A stretch of DNA of 64,000 bases from Pseudomonas wadenswilerensis (GTDB lineage: Bacteria > Pseudomonadota > Gammaproteobacteria > Pseudomonadales > Pseudomonadaceae): contig NZ_UIDD01000007.1 in NCBI RefSeq assembly GCF_900497695.1, forward strand, positions 620,001 to 684,000, read 5' to 3'. Shown here piece after piece: positions 56,378 to 64,000 of the stretch. Under the pieces are notes generated by a model that worked only from the letters and a program-made list of their open reading frames with translations, was not told where the DNA came from and made no database searches. The translations under genes were made by a program, and so were the position numbers. Within the stretch, counting starts at the first letter, position 1. Every line of letters begins with the position of its first letter.

Positions 56378-57397
56378 TTACCAAAGACGCCCACTGAGAC
56401 GGCTCCAGAGCTTGACCGCCAGATGCTCGAGCGAACCACTGGCCGCCAGGCCGACGCGCTCCTGCAGGCTTTTGCGTTCGGCAAAGTGCAGGTGGTAGAG
56501 GTTGGCTTCGCGGGCTCGCTGACTCAGGTACTCATCGCTGGTCATCAACTGGTCGACCAGCTGTTTGTTCAGCGCAGCTACACCCAGCCAGACTTCACCG
56601 GTAGCCACATCATCAATGTGCAACTGCGGGCGATAGCGCGAAACAAAATCCTTGAACAGCTGGTGGGTGATATCCAGGTCTTCCTGGAACTTTTCCCGGC
56701 CCTTCTCGGTGTTCTCGCCAAATACGGTCACGGTGCGTTTGTATTCACCGGCGGTGAACACCTCGAAGTCGACATCGTGCTTTTTCAGCAGGCGGTTGAC
56801 GTTGGGCAACTGCGCCACCACGCCGATCGAACCGAGGATGGCAAACGGCGCGCTGACGATCTTGTCGCCGATGCAGGCCATCATGTAACCACCACTGGCA
56901 GCGACCTTGTCGATGCACACCGTCAATGGCACGCCGGCCTGGCGAATTCGCGCCAGTTGCGAAGCGGCCAGGCCATAGCTGTGAACCATGCCGCCGCCGC
57001 TTTCCAGGCGCAGCACCACCTCGTCCTGGGCCGTGGCCAGGCTCAGCACGGCGCTGATTTCATGGCGCAGGCTCTCGGTGGCCGAGGCCTTGATGTCGCC
57101 GTCAAAGTCGAGGACGAACACCCGGCTTTTTTCTTCGGGCTTTTTCTTCTGCTGTTTTTCGGCCTTGGCCTGCTGCTTGCGCAAGGCCTTGAGCTGGGCC
57201 TTGTCCAGCAGGCTGCTTTCCAGGCGCTCGCGCAAGTCCTTGTAGAACTCGTTGAGCTTGTTGACCTGCAACTGCCCGCCGCCCTTGCGCCGGCCCTTGC
57301 CGCGCAAACCGGCAATCGCCGATAGGACAATCAGAAATGCGATCACCAGGGTCGCGGTCTTGGCGAGAAAGCTTGCGTACTCTGCAAGAAACTCCAC
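56378..57397 (-). CDS. sohB: Inner-membrane signal-peptide-peptidase family protease SohB
   Basis: 339 residues. One N-terminal membrane helix (residues ~12-30), then a charged linker rich in Lys, Gln and Glu (residues ~60-90, coiled-coil-like), then the peptidase S49 domain. The Ser/Lys dyad is visible: S168 in KVAASGGYMMA and K220 in AGEYKRTVT, with the same 52-residue spacing as E. coli SohB. It should degrade membrane or exported peptides in the periplasm. It lies 99 bp upstream of the first NEL gene on the same strand, so read-through is possible. Confidence 0.94.
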   Translation of the reverse strand: MEFLAEYASFLAKTATLVIAFLIVLSAIAGLRGKGRRKGGGQLQVNKLNEFYKDLRERLESSLLDKAQLKALRKQQAKAEKQQKKKPEEKSRVFVLDFDGDIKASATESLRHEISAVLSLATAQDEVVLRLESGGGMVHSYGLAASQLARIRQAGVPLTVCIDKVAASGGYMMACIGDKIVSAPFAILGSIGVVAQLPNVNRLLKKHDVDFEVFTAGEYKRTVTVFGENTEKGREKFQEDLDITHQLFKDFVSRYRPQLHIDDVATGEVWLGVAALNKQLVDQLMTSDEYLSQRAREANLYHLHFAERKSLQERVGLAASGSLEHLAVKLWSRLSGRLW

Positions 57398-57593
57398 AGT
57401 AACTCCTTAACATGCCTGCGCCCGTACGGCGCGAACCGATAGTCAAGCATACCGAGGCCGCCCTGCCCCTGCCAGCGTAGGAAATGTTCGGCAATGCAGT
57501 TCAAACGCTCTTTTCAAACGCTTGTATGTTTTTTCGTTGACAGCCCGACGGTGGCAACCTAACCTCGGCTCATCCTTAGCGCAGGCGGACGAC

Positions 57594-58304
57594 GTGGGCA
57601 GTATCTACCTGATTCGACATGGCCAGGCTTCATTTGGTGCAGACGACTATGACGTCCTCTCGCCCGTGGGCATGCGCCAGAGCGAGGCCCTCGGCGAGCA
57701 TCTGGCGCAACTGGGCCTGCGCCTGGACCGCTGCCTGGCCGGCGACCTGCGCCGCCAGCAGGATACCGCGCGCCTGGCCCTGGCACGCCTGCAGGCAGCC
57801 GGTGCTGCGGTACCGGCGCTGGAAACGGACAACGCCTTCAACGAATTCGATGCCGATGGTGTAATCCGCGGCCTGCTGCCCGGCCTGTTGCCGGACGAGC
57901 CTGAGGCCTTGCACGTGTTGCGCAACGGCACGCAGAACCGCAGCGAGTTCCAGCGCCTGTTCGCCTTGCTGGTGCAGCGCTGGCACGCTGGCGAACATGC
58001 CTGCGAAGGCGCCGAGAGCTGGCAGGGGTTTGTCCAGCGTGTCGACGGCGGCCTGCAGCGGGTGCTGCAACAGGCCGGCAACGGCGACAACATTGCGATC
58101 TTTACTTCGGGCGGCACCATCGCCGCCCTGCTCCACCTGGTGACCCGTATCACTGCCGGCCAGGCTTTCGAGCTGAACTGGCAGATCATCAACACCTCGC
58201 TCAGCCAATTGAAGTTTCGTGGCCGCGAGGTGGCCCTGGCTTCCTTCAACAGCCAGGCCCATGTGCAGCTGTTGAAGGCGCCGGAGCTCATCACCTACCG
58301 ATGA
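57594..58304 (+). CDS. Histidine phosphatase family protein
   Basis: 236 residues from the GTG at 57594 (first residues GSIYLIRHGQASFG), the point where the family's conserved region begins; a longer in-frame start exists upstream but is not conserved-looking. The phosphohistidine site is L-I-R-H-G-Q; the second catalytic His is probably in the conserved core near IAIFTSGGTIAALLHLV, although that element reads S-G-G-T here. Substrate unknown. It is divergent from sohB and followed by the SCP2 gene. Confidence 0.85.
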   Translation: MGSIYLIRHGQASFGADDYDVLSPVGMRQSEALGEHLAQLGLRLDRCLAGDLRRQQDTARLALARLQAAGAAVPALETDNAFNEFDADGVIRGLLPGLLPDEPEALHVLRNGTQNRSEFQRLFALLVQRWHAGEHACEGAESWQGFVQRVDGGLQRVLQQAGNGDNIAIFTSGGTIAALLHLVTRITAGQAFELNWQIINTSLSQLKFRGREVALASFNSQAHVQLLKAPELITYR

Positions 58305-58360
58305 ACCCCGGCTCGTTGTGACCTCAACCGTCACGCAAATCACTTAATAAGGAACACACC

Positions 58361-58678
58361 ATGAGCGATGTAGCAAAAGCCGTCGAAGCGATGAAAGCCA
58401 AATTCAACCCAGCCGCTGCCGCCGGCCTGGACCTGGTTTTCGGTTTCAACATCACTGACGAAGACAAGCACTACGCCCTCATCGTCAAGGATGGCACCTG
58501 CGAAATCCAGGAAGGCGAAAACGCCGACGCCAACTGCACCCTGGTGCTGGACAGCGAAACCCTCAAGGGTATCGTCAGCGGCGACACCGACGGCATGCAG
58601 GCTTTCATGGGCGGCAAGCTGCGCGTTGAAGGCGACATGATGCTGTCGATGAAACTGAGCGAGCTGTTCCCGGCCTGA
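58361..58678 (+). CDS. SCP2 sterol-binding domain protein
   Basis: 105 residues, one SCP2 domain: FNPAAAAGLDLVFGFNITDE, CTLVLDSETLKGIVSGDTDG and the C-terminal MGGKLRVEGDMMLSMKLSEL are characteristic. Such small proteins bind lipids or acyl chains. AAGGAA precedes the ATG at a good distance. It is followed by a strong terminator and lies 56 bp after the histidine phosphatase gene. Confidence 0.93.
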   Translation: MSDVAKAVEAMKAKFNPAAAAGLDLVFGFNITDEDKHYALIVKDGTCEIQEGENADANCTLVLDSETLKGIVSGDTDGMQAFMGGKLRVEGDMMLSMKLSELFPA

Positions 58679-58693
58679 TCGGCTTGCAGCGAT

Positions 58694-58726
58694 AAAAAAC
58701 CGAAGCCTGGGCTTCGGTTTTTTTTT
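58694..58726. terminator. Bidirectional rho-independent terminator
   Basis: ACCGAAGCC (58699-58707) / GGCTTCGGT (58710-58718), with an A-run before and a T-run (58718-58726) after. It can end both the SCP2 transcript (+) and the second NEL transcript (-), which converge here. Confidence 0.92.
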
Positions 58727-58742
58727 GCCGTACATCGCAGTG

Positions 58743-61700
58743 TCAGGCCGGCGCCACCGGTGTGATGACTTCCTCGGTCAATGTCACAGACAGCGCTGCA
58801 CGCTGCTGACCGACAAGGGTCTCCAACCTGTCACGCCATTGCGTCATACGCTCAGGATCATGAGCCACCGTCGCAACCGATGCCGGCTGCACTTGCATGG
58901 CCATCGCCAGCAGATCTCTCACTTCATCGTCCAGCGCCTCTGGTTGCTCGCGCCCTTCAGCCAGCGCATTGAGGTAATCCCTGGCCATTCGTGCGCGCTC
59001 ATTGAGCAACCCATAACGCTCTGCAAACACCGCTCGCAGGTAGCCGGCCCAGTAGCCTTCAGTGCGAAGCCAATTGCCCAGTTCACGGGCTTCGCTGCTC
59101 GACACCGCATCCAGCGCCGCTTGCAAGTGGGTCTCTGTGATCCAGTCGTGGGGGGTGCGAATCGCCCGCCCCAGCAATGGCAGGGTCATCGGCAAACGCT
59201 GGGCCAACCTGAAGTGGAAGTCCTCGAACACCTCGTACAGTTCGATTGCCCGCCCAGGCTGGCGCCACTCATGAAAATGCGCCTCGACGTAACGAAACAA
59301 GGCGCGCGAGCGGCCGCGCAAACGCCCTTGAGTGATCAATACGCTGCGTGCGTCCCCCCTCTGCTGGATGGCTCGTTGCGCCTGCGCGTACTCCAGCACC
59401 TGGTCAAGGATGTAGAAGTCATCACGCGCCTCGTTGGTGTAGAGCACCACGGCTCTACCAATCGCTTCGCGCAGCACCTGCCGCTCATACATCTGGTCAA
59501 ACAGAGAATGCACTGTTTGCAAGAATGCATCGCGGTTGAGCCAGGCGGACTCGGTACGACTCATGCGTTCAAGGACATCGAAGAGCAGACGCATGCCAAC
59601 GCCCTGATTCTCGCGCATGATCTGCCAATTGACTCTTTGCAAAGCATTACCACCTTCGACCAGGTTCATGACCGGTTCGTGCTGCGCCCACTCCATCGCA
59701 CGATGGGGGTTGCCCGCTGCGATCATTTCCCCCTCCACCCTGGCGCGTTCAGCCTGCGGCAGGTACGGCAGCGTCAGCCTCAATCCCGGCACCCGCCCAG
59801 CCCCCGCCGGGACTTGTGTGAAACGGTTACCCAGCAGCGATACCAGGGTCAACGAGGGCAAGGTTTCCAGGCCCTGCGGCCACTCGGTGATCCCGGTCTG
59901 GTCCAGGCGCAGTCGCTGCAGCCCCGTCAGGCTGCCCAGCTGAGGCGCCCTCCCCAGAGGGTTGCCGGAGAGGTCAAGGTGCTGCAGGCGGGTCAAACCC
60001 TGCCACTGGCCCACGGTGTCGGCGTCGAGGGTGATCTGGTTGTTGATCAGCATTAGTCGGTGCAACTGCGCCAACGACACCAATGCCCCAGCTTCGAACC
60101 GAGCCTGACTGGCAAAAATGGACAACTCCCTGAGGGTATCGATGGCAGCCAGTGCCGCAAGATGCTCCGTGGTCCAGAGCGTCGGGGCAGGTGTGGCAAA
60201 CTCGATGTACAACGCTGTAAGACTGGTTGAGTGGCGCAATGGCGCCAAGGCTTCGGGGCTCATACCCGGACAGGTAAGGAGCAGATACTCCAGCGCCGGC
60301 AACTGACCGATGTCGGTGGGCAAGGATTGCAGCGCAATACCTTCGATCTGCAGGTCGCGCAGATTGGGAAACGCCCGCAGAAATCCATCGGGAATGCTGG
60401 TGATGTCCAGGGCGCTGAGCACCAGAATCTCCACCCCCGCCAGCTCGCCGTTCAATACTGGCAGGCTGTCGAGCGCCAGCCCGCTCAGACGCAACTGGAT
60501 GCCGCCCGATGGCAGCCTGATCACCCGGTTGTCGACCGCGCGCAAGCGCCACGCAGCGCTAAGCAGTTGGGCAATTTGCTGGCGTTGCTGACTCCTCACC
60601 CAGTAATGCTGGTCATGCCCGTGCAGCACGATATCGAATGCACGGCCCTCTACCCAGTTGTCCAGTGAAACGCTGAATGCAATCGATGCTCGCTCAAGCG
60701 CTGCCACGGCTTGTTCACTCTGCTCCTGACTGCCGGCCAGGCGTTCAAGCCGCACGGCGATCTGCTCGGGCGTGTCGTCGACGAACATGGCCTCCAGGCG
60801 CTGTTGCAGTGTGCGCGAGCCGAACAACCTGTTGACCACGCTATGGCCCGGGTAGGCCCGGCGCCCCGCCACAGCCGGCAGACTGGCTTCAAGCCAGCGC
60901 GGCGGTGCCGCGATCCCCAGCAGCCTGCGCGCGCGCTCCGGCTGCTCGGTCGCCAGGTCACGCAGCCTGCGGCGCAACGCTTCGGCACTGGCCATGGAGG
61001 TCGGCAAGGCGTTTCTCGTGAGTGCCGGCAAGGCGGCGAACAGGCCGGCAAAAAACCCATAGCGTGCGCTGCTGGTGGTACCAAGGCCCAGGCCGCCGGC
61101 GTCATACAGGTGCCAGTTCTGTTCGGTGCGCACCAGCACACGGCTGTTGGTAGCGCTTACCTCGCCCACGCTCGCTACCAGGCGGCCAGTGCGGGTGGAC
61201 TCACGTAACTCCAGGCGCAATTGCCCAGGCCAGCCGGGTAGATGCTCCAGGAGGTTCAATGCCAGTCGCTGGGTGTCTTCGTTGTGCAGATAGCCAAGCT
61301 CGAAGTCGGTGAAAGCCTGACTCAGCCGAACACGGCGCGAGACTTCCACCACACGCTCGGTCAATTCCATGGATGGCTCTTGTCTGGCTTGCCAAAGTGC
61401 TCGCTCGCGTACATCCACCGTACGTAGCACCTGCGCCGCTACCGACCGGGTCAAGCCGGGGAACAGTCGCTGCAAGGTCATCAGTACCTGCTCGTCATCC
61501 ACCGGTACATCCAGCAAGGAGGGCGCAGAATGGTGGTAGAACTGTTCGAAAAGGGCTCGACGCACGCGCTCCAGGCCGTTCGCCAGGTCGGCGCACACTG
61601 AAGCCCACCGGGATGCGTTACCCTCCTGCGGTTCTTCCTCGTCGTCGCTCAGGTCACGTCGACGCCGTGGCGCATCCGCCAGCACCTCGACTACCCGGTC

Positions 61701-63839
61701 GATCAGGCGATTATGCTGCAGATCAGCGCGAGACACCTTCAAGGGCTCTACCCCTTCTTGGCCATCACCGTGCACTTGCAACGGCGCCCCCCAATACTCG
61801 ACGCTGTCATAGAGCTCTATGGTTTTACCAGGTGGCCAGTTCGGCAGCTTCACCAGAATTTGCACGACGGGCGAGTAGTCCTCAGCCAGCAGGCTTCCCC
61901 GGCGAGCCCGGCTGATCAAACCCAGCACCTGACGATCCGCGGCAAGGCGCAACAGCGTTTCGTGCAGCACGATAGGTAGTGGCAGGTCGTCTCGGAAAAC
62001 CTGACGCAGTTCATCGATCGTCACGCCGCTGATGTCGCCAAGCAGTTGCAGTTCTGCTGCTGCGAACCGCTCAACGACAGTTCCCAGGCGGCGCAGCAAG
62101 GTCGCTTTGCTCCAGCGTTGCGGTTTCTCCATCACATGGTGCCAGGCGCCCTGACCATTATGTTCCAGCACCGGGCGGAACAACGACGGGTCCCTGGGCG
62201 ACAGGATTCGCCATTTATCCAGTTCGGTGTCTTTCTCGACCTGGTAGATATCGTTGTCGATCCGTACCCACTGTTTACCGTCGGCATCATAGATTCCGTT
62301 CTGACGGTTCGGCGCCAACTGGTTCTTCCAGCGCACGTCCTGCGCATAAGGCAACAGGTCGGGATGCCATAGCTGTTCACGGCCATCGTCCAGGCGTACC
62401 ACAACCAGGCGGGCCATGGCTGAAGGCACCGTCAGCTCATCCTCTTCTTCGCCATCGGCAATCGCGGCGTTGAGCAAGATCGCGCGCAAGAAAGCTTGCC
62501 CGGTCTCCTGCACCCTTACATTCCAGTGATCGGCGCCATGGAAGAGTCTCGCCAGCAGTTTTGCCGCCAGAACGACAGTGAAGGCTACCCCCATCACGGG
62601 CATGAACAGCGTCGCGCCCCCCAGAACCGCCAAAGTGGTGTTGTAGCCTGCGTCCAGATCACCACGAAGCATCTCATCACAGTCCTGACTGCTCACCACC
62701 AGCGCACGAGACTGATCCTTGATGTACTGAACGCTTTCGTTATAGAGCACATCGAACAGCTCGCGGCGTACGTCAACCTGCTGCCAATGCTGGGCACGGC
62801 GCAGACTTTGCGGGTCCACCAGCAGGTCAAGAAAACCTGGCCGTTCCTTGATTGTGGCAAAGCTGGCGAGAAACCGCCGAAACCCCCGATCCGCCAGTCG
62901 ACTGATCAGGTCAGTCTTGAAGGCCTCGAGCGATGCATACTGCTTGAACGGATGCAGCGGATCGCCCGGGATGTAGACAATGCAGGGGACAATCTCAGTC
63001 GAGTCGACTGTGGAAGGCGCTATGATCACGATCTGCGTCAACGCCACACCGAACAGCGCCAGACGGGTACACAGGCTGGCGTCGAAAACATTGCCCTGGG
63101 CCAAGGCAACTTTCAGGGGCGCATCGGCCGGTGCGTCAGCGGACTGCCTCAGCAACGCCCGCACCGTTGCATACCCCTGTTCGTCGAGATCGTCCCTGAT
63201 ACGGGCAATGTTGGCTTGCACCTCCATCAGGTCGCGCATAGCGGTCTTTTTCTTGCTGCGCAGAACATCCTTGTCGCCGCCCATGAGCAGCACGTTTTCC
63301 AGGTGTTCCTGATAGCGTTTGCCCAGGTCCAGCTCGCGACAACCCTCAGCGAAATCAGCCGCAGAGATCGAGAGCAGGTCAGGATAGGGAGCTTCACTGT
63401 CGGTTGCGGTCAGCACGCTGGTCTTGTCGCTTGCCAGCGCGATCAGTTCATCGCGGCTGAAGTTCTTCAACGCTGCCTCGAACAGCGAAACGCTGGAAAT
63501 TCGAAAGCCGGCGGCGCGCCTCACAAAACGGGCCTCGAGGATATCAACAGTCACGTTGAAGCGGGTCTGGAGCCAGTTTTCAAGTACAGGTTCGCAAAAT
63601 TCATAGGCGCTTTGCAGGTCGGCGAAGGCCCGGGCAGCTTCGTGGCGCGAAGCATGGCTGCGGGCCTGGCTGGCATGCAAGGCGTTGCGCATTGGCCGGG
63701 AGGCGCTGCGCAACCATTGCGGCTGGCTGGAGGTTGCACTGTCGGGCAGCACGGCCGCCAGCTCCGAGCGTTTGAGCCGCGCGATCCAGGAGGGGACGCG
63801 CGCCTGTAGAAAGGCGACGTTAGGGTGAGAGGATGTCAT
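58743..63839 (-). CDS. Giant LRR protein with NEL-like domain lacking the catalytic Cys
   Basis: 1698 residues from ATG 63839. Paralogue of the protein at 51362-56278: same N-terminal motif YEFCEPVLENWLQTRF, hydrophobic stretch TLFMPVMGVAFTVVLAAKLL near residues 420-440, LRRs over about residues 1120-1356 (LQHLDLSGNPLGRAPQLGSL), then a NEL-like domain. Where the paralogue has NTCSD, this protein reads NEARD: the catalytic Cys is Ala (A1471, codon GCG, 59427-59429) with the following x-D kept, and no Cys occurs in the last ~320 residues. It cannot form the ubiquitin thioester and may be a decoy, scaffold or toxin working through its N-terminus. Confidence 0.85.
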   Translation of the reverse strand: MTSSHPNVAFLQARVPSWIARLKRSELAAVLPDSATSSQPQWLRSASRPMRNALHASQARSHASRHEAARAFADLQSAYEFCEPVLENWLQTRFNVTVDILEARFVRRAAGFRISSVSLFEAALKNFSRDELIALASDKTSVLTATDSEAPYPDLLSISAADFAEGCRELDLGKRYQEHLENVLLMGGDKDVLRSKKKTAMRDLMEVQANIARIRDDLDEQGYATVRALLRQSADAPADAPLKVALAQGNVFDASLCTRLALFGVALTQIVIIAPSTVDSTEIVPCIVYIPGDPLHPFKQYASLEAFKTDLISRLADRGFRRFLASFATIKERPGFLDLLVDPQSLRRAQHWQQVDVRRELFDVLYNESVQYIKDQSRALVVSSQDCDEMLRGDLDAGYNTTLAVLGGATLFMPVMGVAFTVVLAAKLLARLFHGADHWNVRVQETGQAFLRAILLNAAIADGEEEDELTVPSAMARLVVVRLDDGREQLWHPDLLPYAQDVRWKNQLAPNRQNGIYDADGKQWVRIDNDIYQVEKDTELDKWRILSPRDPSLFRPVLEHNGQGAWHHVMEKPQRWSKATLLRRLGTVVERFAAAELQLLGDISGVTIDELRQVFRDDLPLPIVLHETLLRLAADRQVLGLISRARRGSLLAEDYSPVVQILVKLPNWPPGKTIELYDSVEYWGAPLQVHGDGQEGVEPLKVSRADLQHNRLIDRVVEVLADAPRRRRDLSDDEEEPQEGNASRWASVCADLANGLERVRRALFEQFYHHSAPSLLDVPVDDEQVLMTLQRLFPGLTRSVAAQVLRTVDVRERALWQARQEPSMELTERVVEVSRRVRLSQAFTDFELGYLHNEDTQRLALNLLEHLPGWPGQLRLELRESTRTGRLVASVGEVSATNSRVLVRTEQNWHLYDAGGLGLGTTSSARYGFFAGLFAALPALTRNALPTSMASAEALRRRLRDLATEQPERARRLLGIAAPPRWLEASLPAVAGRRAYPGHSVVNRLFGSRTLQQRLEAMFVDDTPEQIAVRLERLAGSQEQSEQAVAALERASIAFSVSLDNWVEGRAFDIVLHGHDQHYWVRSQQRQQIAQLLSAAWRLRAVDNRVIRLPSGGIQLRLSGLALDSLPVLNGELAGVEILVLSALDITSIPDGFLRAFPNLRDLQIEGIALQSLPTDIGQLPALEYLLLTCPGMSPEALAPLRHSTSLTALYIEFATPAPTLWTTEHLAALAAIDTLRELSIFASQARFEAGALVSLAQLHRLMLINNQITLDADTVGQWQGLTRLQHLDLSGNPLGRAPQLGSLTGLQRLRLDQTGITEWPQGLETLPSLTLVSLLGNRFTQVPAGAGRVPGLRLTLPYLPQAERARVEGEMIAAGNPHRAMEWAQHEPVMNLVEGGNALQRVNWQIMRENQGVGMRLLFDVLERMSRTESAWLNRDAFLQTVHSLFDQMYERQVLREAIGRAVVLYTNEARDDFYILDQVLEYAQAQRAIQQRGDARSVLITQGRLRGRSRALFRYVEAHFHEWRQPGRAIELYEVFEDFHFRLAQRLPMTLPLLGRAIRTPHDWITETHLQAALDAVSSSEARELGNWLRTEGYWAGYLRAVFAERYGLLNERARMARDYLNALAEGREQPEALDDEVRDLLAMAMQVQPASVATVAHDPERMTQWRDRLETLVGQQRAALSVTLTEEVITPVAPA

Positions 63840-64000
63840 GGTGTACGTCACTCCAGCGGTTTGGGATAGGCCAGTTGAATTCAACCCGCCCGCTTCGGTG
63901 CGTTAGATATATGTAGCCTTGCCGGTCATGGCGGCGCAGGCACATCAGGCACAGTGATCGCAGCGCAACACAGCGGTCTATAACAGCTGGGCAACGCTTG
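63840..64000. other. Upstream region of the second NEL gene
   Basis: 161 bp to the window edge. On the minus strand GGAG lies 11 nt before the ATG, longer than ideal. An AT-rich ACATATATCTAAC stretch near 63903-63915 could contain a -10 element, but no convincing -35 was seen. Confidence 0.35.

Overview
The window is chromosomal DNA of a fluorescent or putida-type Pseudomonas. It is GC-rich, it carries many REP/BIME palindromes of the Pseudomonas type between genes, and it holds typical Pseudomonas housekeeping genes (cti, metH, cysI with a DUF934 partner, nfuA, a ureDABCEJFG operon). No rRNA, tRNA, CRISPR array, insertion sequence or prophage was seen.

Layout. 1-7.4 kb: a truncated gene, an MFS transporter, a secreted M14 carboxypeptidase, a small cupin, an AraC regulator divergent from a zinc alcohol dehydrogenase, a DUF2199 protein and a probable methanethiol S-methyltransferase. 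7.5-13.0 kb: a complete leftward urease operon. 13.3-17.0 kb: a CGNR regulator divergent from an alpha/beta hydrolase across an intergenic region with three evenly spaced GTAACC/GGTTAC pairs, then a quinone oxidoreductase-LysR pair.

16.9-39.2 kb is the most interesting part: a 22-kb candidate organosulfur uptake and desulfurisation island. A leftward operon (25.26 to 16.95 kb) encodes a DszB-like desulfinase, an aldolase-fold protein, an SsuD-like flavin monooxygenase and a peptide-type ABC importer. Rightward operons encode a DszC/SfnB-like monooxygenase with a heterodimeric ABC exporter-fold pair, a second SsuD-like monooxygenase with two tandem DszB-like proteins, and two TonB-dependent receptors. 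Each of these four transcription units is preceded by a well-formed sigma-54 (-24/-12) element with the invariant GG-N10-GC spacing. Four copies of a palindrome, TTGCT-N5-AGCAA, lie upstream of these promoters. This looks like one sigma-54 regulon with a shared enhancer site, while no enhancer-binding protein is encoded in the window. One of the three DszB-like proteins has Ser where the catalytic Cys should be.

39.2-51.3 kb: nfuA, a membrane acyltransferase, cti, metH with a MetR-like box, a DUF2970 protein, an unlisted 37-aa membrane protein, a periplasmic binding protein, cysI and its DUF934 partner. 51.4-63.9 kb: two very large paralogous proteins (about 1640 and 1700 aa) with a toxin-like N-terminal region, leucine-rich repeats and a NEL-type (IpaH/SspH) E3 ubiquitin ligase C-terminus. 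The first keeps the catalytic Cys; the second has Ala there and no Cys in its whole C-terminal domain. The start site of the first lies in a 10-bp inverted repeat that would hide its Shine-Dalgarno sequence. Between them sit sohB, a histidine phosphatase and an SCP2-domain protein.

Sulfur metabolism recurs across the window (mddA-like gene, organosulfur island, metH, cysI), although these genes are not all one operon. All functions are read from motifs and remembered family features; no database search was possible.
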